Shown here piece by piece: positions 15,849 through 24,139 of a DNA stretch of 64,000 nucleotides. The stretch is from an uncultured Gammaproteobacteria bacterium (GTDB lineage Bacteria > Pseudomonadota > Gammaproteobacteria > GCA-002705445 > GCA-002716945), in assembly GCA_902521725.1 (NCBI GenBank), contig CABYTF010000005.1:1-64000 (forward strand), given 5' to 3'. Positions within the stretch are counted from its first letter, which is position 1. Each line of letters begins with the position of its first letter. The notes below the pieces were generated by a model. The model was not told where the DNA came from, did not search any database, and was given only the letters and a program-made list of their open reading frames with translations. Made by a program: the position numbers and the translations under genes.

Positions 15849-17173
15849 GCTCTTATTCCATACGCTTTCTTAATTAAACTAATCGGATGCTCAGGCTCTT
15901 GTATGTTCCCTAGTGAATTTTCAATATGATGAGCGGCCAATGAGCAGTCACTTGTAAAACTATCAAAATTGGCATCTTTAAATGACTTGGTTATAGGTCT
16001 AGCAATTTTGATAGCAATATCATGTGTTTCTAGCTTTACTCCGTATGTTCCATCATGACCAGAACACCTTTCGATTGCATTGACGGTAGTACCAGGAACT
16101 AGTTCGAGAATTTTTTTTGTTAACATGCCAAAGTTTTGTACTCTCTGATGGCATGCAACTTGATACGATATGTTGCCAAGCTCTGTATTAAAATCTGTTT
16201 TCAATATACCCTCATTATTCAACATATTTAAAAATTCAAAGGGGTCTCTAAATGATTTGGAGACTTTCAATAAATCTTGATTATCAGGGAAAAGAAGTGG
16301 CAGCTCTTGTTTATACATCAAAACGCACGATGGAATTGGCGCAATAATCAGATATCCTAGATCAGTGAATTTTTTGAATTTAGGCAAGTTCTTTTCCATC
16401 ATCTTGCCGACTTCCTCGATGTTTCCTAATTCTAACTTTGGCATCCCGCAACAGTTGTCGTCGGTTATCATTTCCACAGTTACATCATTGTGTTTTAGAA
16501 TATCATAGAAGTCTTTGATTACTCCGGGCTCGTTAAAGTTATGATAGCAAGTAGTAAAAATTGCTACCTTGAATTTTGAAGTATTAGATTGATTGGTTAG
16601 GTTGAGCTGTTTCGCAGTTTTTGATACAAATTTAGGCAACTTTGCGTTTCTATGGACCCCAAACTTCTCCAAAAGTTTTCTGAAAACTTTGTTATTGTTA
16701 AAGAAATTTACAAATGTAGAGACAAAATACCTAGAGAACATTTTGCCTAGCATATCTGTAGAGGCAAGAACTTTGTCACGAAAAGATATTTTTTTCTTTG
16801 AATTTTTAATTGCCTTACCTCTTAGCATAAGGTGAGGAAAATCAATCTCCCATTCATGTGGTGGAACATATGGACACTTTGTCATAAAACATAAGTCACA
16901 CAAATAGCAATGATCTACAACTGAATCAAAGTCATTATATGAGACTCCGTCAACTTCAAAAGTTTCAGATTCATCAATGAGATCAAATAAAGTAGGGAAT
17001 GAATTACATAGACTCACACATCTCCTGCAACCATGACAAGCGTCTGCGACTCGTCGTAGCTCTTCCTCGTATTTTTCTTCATTCAAAAAATCGGGGTTTT
17101 TCCAATCTATAATATGTCTGGTTGGTTTTTCAAGCCCACCTTCCAAGCTAGGTTTTAAATTCGCGTTGTCCAT
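15845..17173 (-). CDS. Iron-sulfur oxidoreductase with CCG domains (GlpC/HdrD-like)
   Basis: A 442-residue FeS protein. Near residues 43-55 it has CHGCRRCVSLC and near 92-104 CYLCDLCFMTKCP, two 4Fe-4S binding sets, followed by two cysteine-rich CCG-type domains: DDNCCGMPKLELGN, and the later ACHQRVQNFG and ERCSGHDG in place of a full CCG. This is the architecture of the anaerobic glycerol-3-phosphate dehydrogenase C subunit and heterodisulfide reductase D, but no FAD-containing partner is adjacent. Here it lies between rubrerythrin and DUF3501 and is likely an electron donor or carrier for that system. It may be expressed at a lower level than rubrerythrin because a hairpin lies between them. 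Confidence 0.85.
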   Translation of the reverse strand: MDNANLKPSLEGGLEKPTRHIIDWKNPDFLNEEKYEEELRRVADACHGCRRCVSLCNSFPTLFDLIDESETFEVDGVSYNDFDSVVDHCYLCDLCFMTKCPYVPPHEWEIDFPHLMLRGKAIKNSKKKISFRDKVLASTDMLGKMFSRYFVSTFVNFFNNNKVFRKLLEKFGVHRNAKLPKFVSKTAKQLNLTNQSNTSKFKVAIFTTCYHNFNEPGVIKDFYDILKHNDVTVEMITDDNCCGMPKLELGNIEEVGKMMEKNLPKFKKFTDLGYLIIAPIPSCVLMYKQELPLLFPDNQDLLKVSKSFRDPFEFLNMLNNEGILKTDFNTELGNISYQVACHQRVQNFGMLTKKILELVPGTTVNAIERCSGHDGTYGVKLETHDIAIKIARPITKSFKDANFDSFTSDCSLAAHHIENSLGNIQEPEHPISLIKKAYGIRA

Positions 17174-17197
17174 ATTTCCCTGTTTTTTAGTTAAATC

Positions 17198-17224
17198 CTA
17201 GTGGGTAAACAAATTACCCACTAG
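17198..17224 (-). other. Intercistronic hairpin after rubrerythrin
   Basis: A perfect 11-bp inverted repeat, CTAGTGGGTAA and its complement, with a 5-nt loop, lies in the 61-nt gap between rubrerythrin and the FeS gene. In the transcribed (minus) direction it is not followed by a T-run, so it does not look like a full terminator. It could protect the rubrerythrin part of the message or act as a partial terminator or attenuator, so that rubrerythrin is made in excess. Confidence 0.6.
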
Positions 17225-17234
17225 ATAGATATTT

Positions 17235-17654
17235 TTATGAGATTGATTCTAGCGCTTTAGTAAAGCGGTTAGCATGTGATCTCTCAGCTTTTGCAAGAGT
17301 CTCGAACCAATCAGCGATCTCATCATGACCTTCATCTCTTGCTGTTTTTGCCATTCCAGGGTACATATCTGTGTACTCGTGTGTTTCCCCAGCAATAGCT
17401 GCTTTTAAGTTTGAAACACTATCTCCGATAGGCTCTCCTGTAGCAGGATCTCCACATTCTTTTTCAAGATACTCTAAATGACCATGAGCATGACCTGTTT
17501 CACCTTCAGCGGTTGAGCGAAAAACAGTAGCTATATCATTTTGACCCTCAACATCAGCCTTAGCTGCAAAGTAAAGGTATCTTCTATTTGCTTGGGATTC
17601 CCCAGCAAATGCGTCTTTTAAGTTTTGTTCTGTTTTTGAACCTTTTAAACTCAT
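17235..17654 (-). CDS. Rubrerythrin (diiron domain only)
   Basis: Non-haem diiron protein that reduces hydrogen peroxide. The 139 residues form a four-helix ferritin-like domain with the metal ligands in order: E in AGESQANRRY, ExxH in EGETGHAH, E in GETHEY and ExxH in KAERSHANR. The C-terminal rubredoxin FeS4 domain of classical rubrerythrin is absent, so electrons must come from another protein, plausibly the FeS oxidoreductase next door. The ATG at 17654 was preferred over one 4 codons upstream because GGAG lies 7-8 nt before it. Expression is driven by a near-consensus promoter covered by an Irr-type palindrome. Confidence 0.92.
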   Translation of the reverse strand: MSLKGSKTEQNLKDAFAGESQANRRYLYFAAKADVEGQNDIATVFRSTAEGETGHAHGHLEYLEKECGDPATGEPIGDSVSNLKAAIAGETHEYTDMYPGMAKTARDEGHDEIADWFETLAKAERSHANRFTKALESIS

Positions 17655-17673
17655 TATAGTCTCCAATATGATT

Positions 17674-17692
17674 ATTTAGAATGATTCTAAAT
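17674..17692. promoter_or_regulatory. Irr-type operator palindrome upstream of rubrerythrin
   Basis: Perfect inverted repeat of 9 bp on each side of a central G: ATTTAGAATGATTCTAAAT. It contains TTTAGAA-N3-TTCTAAA, the published consensus of the Irr box of alphaproteobacteria. It covers the -10 hexamer and the predicted transcription start of the rubrerythrin promoter, so a bound protein would block RNA polymerase. The obvious candidate is the Irr-like regulator encoded about 2.4 kb away. That pairing is inferred, the palindrome is directly seen. Confidence 0.8.
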
Positions 17693-17712
17693 TTATCCAT
17701 TACATATGTCAA
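17684..17712 (-). promoter_or_regulatory. Sigma-70 promoter of the rubrerythrin operon
   Basis: A consensus -35 TTGACA (17712-17707) and a -10 TAGAAT (17689-17684, one mismatch) are separated by exactly 17 bp. The predicted start is near 17677, leaving about 22 nt of leader containing the GGAG ribosome site. The -10 lies entirely within the Irr-type palindrome. Confidence 0.75.
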
Positions 17713-17771
17713 ATATTTTCTGCTATGATATTTAAGATGATAATGATTCTTGTTATCTTTGAGACGAGATT

Positions 17772-18785
17772 TTGAACAGACTATTATTTCAATTCTATAA
17801 AAAAATAGCATTTAAAGTTGATCCAGAGAAAGCTCATGATATATCGCTCTCTATTCTTGAGTTTATCTACAAAAGCTTTCTTGGAAAGATATTTCATAAA
17901 AGATTTGAAAAAAATAGTATCAAACAATTTGATGTTCTTTTCGATAACCCTGTGGGACTAGCTGCGGGGTTTGACAAAAATGCTGACTATCTTAATTTTA
18001 TCACCAATATTGGATTTGGTTTTGTTGAAGTTGGTACCTTAACTCCAAAGGCCCAAGCTGGGAACCCGAGGCCAAGGGTTTTTAGATTAGCCAAGGATGA
18101 GGCGATAATTAATCATCTCGGTTTTAATAATAAGGGTATTGACTATGGAATATCTCGCATAAAAGAATTTAATAGAAATATACCCATAGGTGTCAATATA
18201 GGCAAAAATGCCTCGACAGATGTAAAAGATGCTTTCAGTGATTACGAGTATTGTTTGAGAAAAGCTTATTCAGTAGCAGACTATATCACATTAAATATTT
18301 CCTCACCTAATACAGAGAATTTGAGAGACTTACAGAAAGGAGAAAAGATAAGTAGCTTCCTTCATTCCATAAAAACACTTCATGATAATTTAAAAAAAGT
18401 TTATAAAAAACATACGCCACTAGTTATTAAGATTGCTCCTGATGTGACTGATGAAATAATTTTTGATTTGTCAAATCTAGTAAATGAGTATGATATAGAT
18501 GGAGTGATATGTACTAACACAACTATAGATAAATCTCATTTGAGTGATCAATTCAAATCTTTACAAGGAGGTTTAAGTGGTAAACCCCTTTTCCGAAAAT
18601 CAAATGATGTACTAACTAAAGTTTCTAATGCTCTTGGAAGAGAGAGAACAATAATTGGTGTAGGCGGTATCGATTCTTATGAATCAGCAAATGAGAAGTT
18701 TAGATTAGGTGCAAATTTACTTCAACTTTATACAGGTCTTGTATACAAAGGGCCAAAAATTATCGAGGATATATTACGATACTAG
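17772..18785 (+). CDS. pyrD: Dihydroorotate dehydrogenase (quinone), class 2
   Basis: Membrane-associated flavoenzyme that oxidises dihydroorotate to orotate in pyrimidine synthesis, passing electrons to quinone. The 337 residues include the class 2 N-terminal helices ending VDPEKAHD, the FMN-binding NPVGLAAGFDKNADY and GFVEVGTLTPKAQ, the catalytic serine in NISSPNTENLRDLQKG, VIKIAPD, and CTNTTI with GGLSGKPL. It starts with TTG; no ATG is available upstream, and the distance to VDPEKAHD fits other PyrD proteins. It ends in a CTAG tetramer that is also the stop of the converging small gene. Confidence 0.94.
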   Translation: MNRLLFQFYKKIAFKVDPEKAHDISLSILEFIYKSFLGKIFHKRFEKNSIKQFDVLFDNPVGLAAGFDKNADYLNFITNIGFGFVEVGTLTPKAQAGNPRPRVFRLAKDEAIINHLGFNNKGIDYGISRIKEFNRNIPIGVNIGKNASTDVKDAFSDYEYCLRKAYSVADYITLNISSPNTENLRDLQKGEKISSFLHSIKTLHDNLKKVYKKHTPLVIKIAPDVTDEIIFDLSNLVNEYDIDGVICTNTTIDKSHLSDQFKSLQGGLSGKPLFRKSNDVLTKVSNALGRERTIIGVGGIDSYESANEKFRLGANLLQLYTGLVYKGPKIIEDILRY

Positions 18786-19078
18786 TTTGATTCAGGCTTC
18801 CAAGTGCCGTATGCTTCTTCAGTGTTTTGTGGTGCTTTTTGGGCTTCACCTTCGAGAGCACTTGTTTGTTGATCATAGACATATTGAGTAAACTCAATGA
18901 GCTGTTTCAAGATATCGTCTTTATCTTTTTTGGGGATTTCGGCAGTTGCTACTATTGAGCCAACTACCGCAGATAAATACTGAGATGCTAGTATCGGATC
19001 CTCATTTTTCGGCTCATAGTCTACAAGAACTTTTTGTAAGCCTTTGAGTAATTCTGGTTTTAGTACAATTTCAGTCAT
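18782..19078 (-). CDS. Small conserved-looking hypothetical protein
   Basis: A 98-residue, hydrophilic, mainly helical product starting MTEIVLKPELL and ending in a charged, Gln-rich tail. No signal peptide, membrane segment or cysteine is present, and no family is recognised. The gene is supported by the coding-like composition, an ATG, and its neat placement between the convergent pyrD stop (shared CTAG) and the divergent MBL-fold gene 35 bp away. It could share a regulatory region with that hydrolase. Function unknown. Confidence 0.6.
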   Translation of the reverse strand: MTEIVLKPELLKGLQKVLVDYEPKNEDPILASQYLSAVVGSIVATAEIPKKDKDDILKQLIEFTQYVYDQQTSALEGEAQKAPQNTEEAYGTWKPESN

Positions 19079-19099
19079 AAATATTCACACAAGTTATAT

Positions 19100-19105
19100 T
19101 ATAAT
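19100..19105 (+). promoter_or_regulatory. -10 box (TATAAT) for the MBL-fold gene
   Basis: Consensus TATAAT ends 8 nt before the ATG, which would give a leader of about 2 nt at most. No Shine-Dalgarno sequence can fit. There is no good -35 at 17 bp. The same arrangement is seen ahead of nhaA and the Irr-like gene. Confidence 0.45.
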
Positions 19106-19113
19106 ATGTATGT

Positions 19114-19809
19114 ATGCAAGATAAATCTGCTCTATCAGTTAAAACGTTCGATGTTGGTCCTATGCTAAATATTGTTTATCTTATTTGGGACAACACTACA
19201 AAAGATGCAGCAATAGTAGATCCGGCGTGGGATTTAACTGAGGTTCTAAATTTTACACAACAAAAAGGATTAAAATTGAGAAAAATCCTTTTAACTCACA
19301 GTCATCATGATCACGTCAACTCTATAGATACACTACTAAAAAAATATGATTTGCCAATTTACATTAACAAATTTGAGGCTAATTTTTGGAGGAAGAAATA
19401 CGATAATTTGATAACTACCGACTCCAACGACTCATTTTCGCTCGGAAAGTCGTCTATTTCAACAATTCACACGCCCGGACATACTCCCGGATCTTGTTGC
19501 TACTCATTTGATGAGAAACTCATTGCAGGCGATACATTATTTGTTTTTGGTTGTGGAAGATGTGATCTTCATGGAGGAAACCCTGAAGAGATGTACAATT
19601 CATTAAAAAATCTAAAGACTAACCTTAGTCAAAACACAATTATTATGCCCGGACACAACTATTCAATAAAAAGACAGTCAACCATAGGAGAGGAGATTAC
19701 TGGTAATCCATTTTTCAGTTTTGATAATTTGAAAGATTTTGTTCAATATAGAATGCATGATCATGATAAAACTAGACAGGAACCATACGCTCCAATTACT
19801 CTTGACTAG
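19114..19809 (+). CDS. Metallo-beta-lactamase-fold hydrolase (glyoxalase II-like)
   Basis: A 231-residue metallohydrolase of the glyoxalase II / persulfide dioxygenase branch. The dinuclear metal motif HSHHDH is at 62-67; further ligands are H in TPGHTPGSCC, D in AGDTLFVFGCGRCDL and H in MPGHNY. GCGRCDLHGG with the following EEMYNSL is typical of hydroxyacylglutathione hydrolases, but the C-terminal substrate-binding domain is short, so hydrolysis of another thioester or a persulfide dioxygenase role cannot be excluded. It stands alone on the plus strand and converges with lptE, with 1 nt between the stops. Confidence 0.85.
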   Translation: MQDKSALSVKTFDVGPMLNIVYLIWDNTTKDAAIVDPAWDLTEVLNFTQQKGLKLRKILLTHSHHDHVNSIDTLLKKYDLPIYINKFEANFWRKKYDNLITTDSNDSFSLGKSSISTIHTPGHTPGSCCYSFDEKLIAGDTLFVFGCGRCDLHGGNPEEMYNSLKNLKTNLSQNTIIMPGHNYSIKRQSTIGEEITGNPFFSFDNLKDFVQYRMHDHDKTRQEPYAPITLD

Positions 19810-19810
19810 A

Positions 19811-20281
19811 TTATTTCAGACTATATCTTAGTTTTTGTATCAATTTCCTAATCAATACTTTATCAATAGCATTATTTGTAATAATTTCTTGCTCTCTTGT
19901 CACATGCATACGTGATTCATTAAAATCATAGGAACCAGAGGCTTTCAAAGTCCCTGTCATACTATTATTTTCTGAAATTATAATTTCATAATTTAATGAT
20001 TTACTAATTTCGTACTCATCCACTCTACCTGAAGAATTTACAGAAATTTGTCTTGTTTGACTTGATATAGAATTTATTTTTACTACAGGATATGTATCGT
20101 GATCTTGGCTCTGTGATATGATCGATGAACCTAGTTTTTGTGAGAGCAAATTTGAAATCGATGTATAGCCATTAGAGATAATTGTAATGTTTTCTAGACC
20201 GTCAACGTTCATCGATCCTCTAAGTTGATAACCACATGATGATATCATTGACATAGCTACAAAAAGGTAAAAAATTCTCAT
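19811..20281 (-). CDS. lptE: LPS-assembly lipoprotein LptE
   Basis: Outer-membrane lipoprotein that plugs LptD and completes the lipopolysaccharide export machine. The 156-residue product has a short signal ending in the lipobox ISSC-G with the lipidated cysteine at residue 16, followed directly by GYQLRG, the hallmark start of mature LptE. The rest is divergent. Its ATG overlaps the leuS stop (ATGA), the usual leuS-lptE pairing in gammaproteobacteria; holA, normally next, is instead 6 kb away beyond an inserted block. Confidence 0.9.
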   Translation of the reverse strand: MRIFYLFVAMSMISSCGYQLRGSMNVDGLENITIISNGYTSISNLLSQKLGSSIISQSQDHDTYPVVKINSISSQTRQISVNSSGRVDEYEISKSLNYEIIISENNSMTGTLKASGSYDFNESRMHVTREQEIITNNAIDKVLIRKLIQKLRYSLK

Positions 20282-22695
20282 TTGATCACAAAGTTTATAA
20301 GCTTATTGGGTATATAAATAGTCTTAAGGATAGATGCTTTAGCTAGGTACTCTTTTGTTTTTTGATCTTCTAGTGCAATTTTCACAATTTCCTCCTCTTT
20401 GAGGTCAGATTTTACATTTATTTTACTTCTGAGTTTACCATTAATTTGTACTATTACTTGAACTTCTTGACCAACATCTACTCCTTCAATTTTCTCTGGC
20501 CATTCAGGATTACTAGCTTTTTCGGCTTTTATCTCAGATAGAATAGCGAAACATATATGAGGAGTAATAGGATAAAGTAATTTAGCCATACTAGAGATGC
20601 ATCTCTTTGCATATTCATTTGATATTGACTCTTCATCAATTGATTTGGAAAGACTGTTGAAAAATTCCATTACAGCAGCTATAGCTGTGTTATATGATTT
20701 TCTTTTAAAAAGATCTGTTGATACTTTGTCAATTGTCTCATTATGTTTGATCAAGATTTTATTATTTTTGTTTTTTGGAACATCGTAAGAATTACACACC
20801 AAATATGAGAGCTTCCAGAATCTCTTGAGAAATTTATAGCCACCCTCAATTGCTGAGTCAGACCATTCAAGATTTTGTTCAGGGGGAGCTGCAAATAGAA
20901 TAAAAAGCCTTATTGTATCGGCGCCATATTTATTTATTATATCGTCTGGATCAATTGTGTTGCCTTTAGACTTTGACATTTTTGCTCCATCTTTTAGAAC
21001 CATGCCTTGTGAAAGTAGAGATATGAATGGCTCATCATTATCTACTATGCCTTCATCTCTTAAAAGCTTATAGAAGAATCTTGCATATAACAGATGTAAT
21101 ATAGCATGCTCAATACCGCCTATGTATTGGTCAACAGGTAGCCATGATTTGAATTTTTTGTTGAACATTTCTTTTTCATTATGCGGATCAAGAAACCTCA
21201 AGAAATACCAAGATGATTCAAAGAATGTATCGAATGTATCAGTCTCTCTTGTAGCTTTTTTACCTGTTACAGGACAAGTAATATCTTTCCACTCACTAGT
21301 TCTATCTAACGGGTTACCCTCACCATCTAATTTAATATCTTTTGGTAACTTGACGGGTAAATCTTCCTCTGGAACTGGGTAAACTGTGCCATCTTCATGA
21401 TAATAGACAGGTATCGGGCATCCCCAATACCTTTGCCTGGATATACCCCAATCTCTTAGCCTATAGGTGACTACCTCTTCACCGAGATTATTATCCTGAA
21501 AATAATTCGTTATCTTTTCTTTGGCAATATCTGATTTTAGTCCATTAAATTCAGAGGAATTAACAAGCGTGCCTTTTTCAACATTTGGAAGACTATTTGT
21601 GCTCTTTTCATTATCAATTACTTTAATAATTTCAAGATCAAATTTTTTAGCAAAGTCATAATCTCGAGGATCGTGAGCAGGAACACCCATTACTACTCCG
21701 GTGCCATAGTTATCAAGAATGTAGTTGGCAATCCATATTGGGATTTTTTTTTGAGTTATTGGATGGAAACAGTATTTACCTGTAAAGACCCCATCTTTTT
21801 CCACTTTAGCAGAAGTCTCTTCAGAAAGTTTTTGTTTTTGATACTTAGTTATAAAGTTTTTTATTTTTTCATCTTTTTTTGAAAGATTTGAAGCTATATC
21901 ATGATTGATGCTAATAGCTAAGTATGTGACACCAAATAAAGTGTCTGGTCTTGTGGTAAATGCTGTGAAGATTTCAGAGCTACTTTCAGATACAAAGTTT
22001 ATATTAAGACCCTTAGATTTTCCTATCCAATTCTTCTGCATTAGCTTGACTGATTCAGGCCATCCGTCTAGCTTGTCGATGTCATTAAGTAAATCATCAG
22101 CAAAGTCAGTAATTTTTAGAAACCACTGAGGAATTTTTTTACGCTCTACTAGAGCGCCTGATCTCCAGCCCTTTCCATCAATCACTTGCTCATTAGCAAG
22201 AACTGTTTTGTCAACTGGATCCCAATTAACTTCGGAAAGCTTTCTGTATACTAATCCTTTTTTTAAAAGTTTTAGGAAAAACCATTGTTCCCATTTAAAA
22301 TATCCCGGATCGGCTGTTGATATTTCATTGTCCCAATCATATAGTATTCCAATATTTTTTAGCTGAATCCTCATATGTGCAATGTTTGATTTTGTCCACT
22401 CCTCAGGGTGAACATTGTTTTTAATTGCTGCATTTTCTGCAGGCAGCCCAAATGAATCCCAACCCATTGGTTGAAAGACATTTCTGCCTTTCATGATGTT
22501 TGATCTTGTTATTACATCACCAATAGTATAGTTCCTAACATGGCCAATATGTAATTTGCCACTTGGATAAGGGAACATGCTAAGCACATAATATTTATCT
22601 TTGCTTCTAGTGAGTTTTTCTCTAGTACAACTATTCTCATCCCATACTTCTTGGGCATTTTTTTCAACTTCTCTAGGATTATAATCTTTATTCAT
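20278..22695 (-). CDS. leuS: Leucyl-tRNA synthetase
   Basis: Class I aminoacyl-tRNA synthetase charging tRNA-Leu. The catalytic HIGH is at residues 49-52 in YPSGKLHIGHVRNY, the CP1 editing domain includes FTTRPDTLFG and MGVPAHDPRD, and the second signature KMSKS appears in GAKMSKSKGN. The 805 residues are somewhat shorter than the 860 of E. coli, with reductions spread over the insert regions. It overlaps lnt by 8 nt upstream and lptE by 4 nt downstream, consistent with one transcript from phoH or miaB through lptE. Confidence 0.97.
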   Translation of the reverse strand: MNKDYNPREVEKNAQEVWDENSCTREKLTRSKDKYYVLSMFPYPSGKLHIGHVRNYTIGDVITRSNIMKGRNVFQPMGWDSFGLPAENAAIKNNVHPEEWTKSNIAHMRIQLKNIGILYDWDNEISTADPGYFKWEQWFFLKLLKKGLVYRKLSEVNWDPVDKTVLANEQVIDGKGWRSGALVERKKIPQWFLKITDFADDLLNDIDKLDGWPESVKLMQKNWIGKSKGLNINFVSESSSEIFTAFTTRPDTLFGVTYLAISINHDIASNLSKKDEKIKNFITKYQKQKLSEETSAKVEKDGVFTGKYCFHPITQKKIPIWIANYILDNYGTGVVMGVPAHDPRDYDFAKKFDLEIIKVIDNEKSTNSLPNVEKGTLVNSSEFNGLKSDIAKEKITNYFQDNNLGEEVVTYRLRDWGISRQRYWGCPIPVYYHEDGTVYPVPEEDLPVKLPKDIKLDGEGNPLDRTSEWKDITCPVTGKKATRETDTFDTFFESSWYFLRFLDPHNEKEMFNKKFKSWLPVDQYIGGIEHAILHLLYARFFYKLLRDEGIVDNDEPFISLLSQGMVLKDGAKMSKSKGNTIDPDDIINKYGADTIRLFILFAAPPEQNLEWSDSAIEGGYKFLKRFWKLSYLVCNSYDVPKNKNNKILIKHNETIDKVSTDLFKRKSYNTAIAAVMEFFNSLSKSIDEESISNEYAKRCISSMAKLLYPITPHICFAILSEIKAEKASNPEWPEKIEGVDVGQEVQVIVQINGKLRSKINVKSDLKEEEIVKIALEDQKTKEYLAKASILKTIYIPNKLINFVIK

Positions 22696-24139
22696 AGTGT
22701 TTTTTTGCTCTATTTAGGGCGTTGATGAGTAGTGAGAAAAATATTAACATCAAAATCAAAATATCACCATATTCCGAATAGAAAGATCTATTCATTTTTG
22801 TTGGGATTCGACCCTTTAATATTCCCTCTTCATTATTTTTGATCATATCAACTATTTGTCCATCATTTTTTATTACTGCACTTATACCTGTGTTAGTTGC
22901 TCTAAGGATGTATCTGTTGAATTCAAGAGCTCTTATTTGTGTTATCTGAAGGTGTTGATATGGTGCTAATGACATACCAAACCATGCATCATTGCTGATA
23001 TTAACTATAACCTCATGACTTGAAGAAGATTCAATAAGGTTTGGAAATGTACTCTCAAAACAAATCATAGGTAAGATGTCAACGTTACCAAATGATATTT
23101 TATCTATCTTCTCAGAGCCACTTGAAAGATTTGAGAGTGGGATATTAAGATTTTGGGACAATTTTATTAGAGAATTATACCAAGGGGTGTACTCACCGAA
23201 AGGTACTAATTTTCGCTTATTATATATATCAATTTTGTCTGAGAAAAAAAACATACTATTGAAAACCTTGTCACCATTTTTTGAAAACAATCCTGTGATA
23301 AGCAAATTTGAGTCATGAGTTGTTGCTTGAAAAAATTTAAAAAGCTCATCTTCTTGAGTAAAAGGAATTGGTATGATTGTTTCTGGAAAGATCACTAGGT
23401 CACTCGTCCTATTCATATCAAGCATAGTGTTATATTTGTTCATTATCAGAGAATATTGACTACTATCATATGATTGCTGGGGGTAGATGTTAGGTTGATA
23501 GAGTGTATAACTAAGAGTCTCTGTGTCAATAGAGTTGTCATTTTTATAATTTATTGGGTTAAGAGAATAAAGTACAAATAACACAAAGGAAAAAGATAGA
23601 AATATTTTATTTCTATCAGTAAAAGCCTTATAGAAAAATAATGAAATGAGAACCACAAAATAGCTGACTGCGAAACTACCCATAGTAGGATATATAGAAT
23701 CGAATATAGTTCCATTTTGACTGTGTCCAATAAGAAGCCATGGAAAGCCTCCATATAGTATTGACTTTAAGTATTCTGCCAATACAAAGAGAGATGCAAC
23801 ATAGCTTAGGTAAAAATAATTATTTGATGATAGAGATTTATATAGCCCAATCAGTAGATATGGAAAACTAATAATTAGTGCGAATAGTAAAGTTATAATA
23901 CTGCTAAGCAGATACCCAAGCGAACCATAATTAATCAAAGAATTATTTATCCATGATATGCCTAGAAGATGACAAAGTAGCGTGAAATAAATGACTGCCT
24001 TAATCTTATCCTTAATTGATAAATTCTCTAATGAATGGAAGAGAAGGATTAAAGAAAAGAATATAAATACTTTATAGTCAAAAGGCGAAAATGATGAGAC
24101 ATATAATATAGAAGATATTGAGAGATACAGGAGCTTCAA
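22688..24139 (-). CDS. lnt: Apolipoprotein N-acyltransferase
   Basis: Inner-membrane enzyme adding the third acyl chain to lipoproteins. The N-terminal half holds six or more hydrophobic segments, and the periplasmic nitrilase-like domain carries the triad E in IFPETIIP, K in NKRKLVPFGEYTP and C in MICFES. It ends with a final membrane segment. The 483 residues are near family size. It begins with TTG, whose last bases overlap the corC stop (TTGA), and no ATG lies near. corC-lnt adjacency is the standard arrangement. Confidence 0.93.
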   Translation of the reverse strand: MKLLYLSISSILYVSSFSPFDYKVFIFFSLILLFHSLENLSIKDKIKAVIYFTLLCHLLGISWINNSLINYGSLGYLLSSIITLLFALIISFPYLLIGLYKSLSSNNYFYLSYVASLFVLAEYLKSILYGGFPWLLIGHSQNGTIFDSIYPTMGSFAVSYFVVLISLFFYKAFTDRNKIFLSFSFVLFVLYSLNPINYKNDNSIDTETLSYTLYQPNIYPQQSYDSSQYSLIMNKYNTMLDMNRTSDLVIFPETIIPIPFTQEDELFKFFQATTHDSNLLITGLFSKNGDKVFNSMFFFSDKIDIYNKRKLVPFGEYTPWYNSLIKLSQNLNIPLSNLSSGSEKIDKISFGNVDILPMICFESTFPNLIESSSSHEVIVNISNDAWFGMSLAPYQHLQITQIRALEFNRYILRATNTGISAVIKNDGQIVDMIKNNEEGILKGRIPTKMNRSFYSEYGDILILMLIFFSLLINALNRAKKHYE

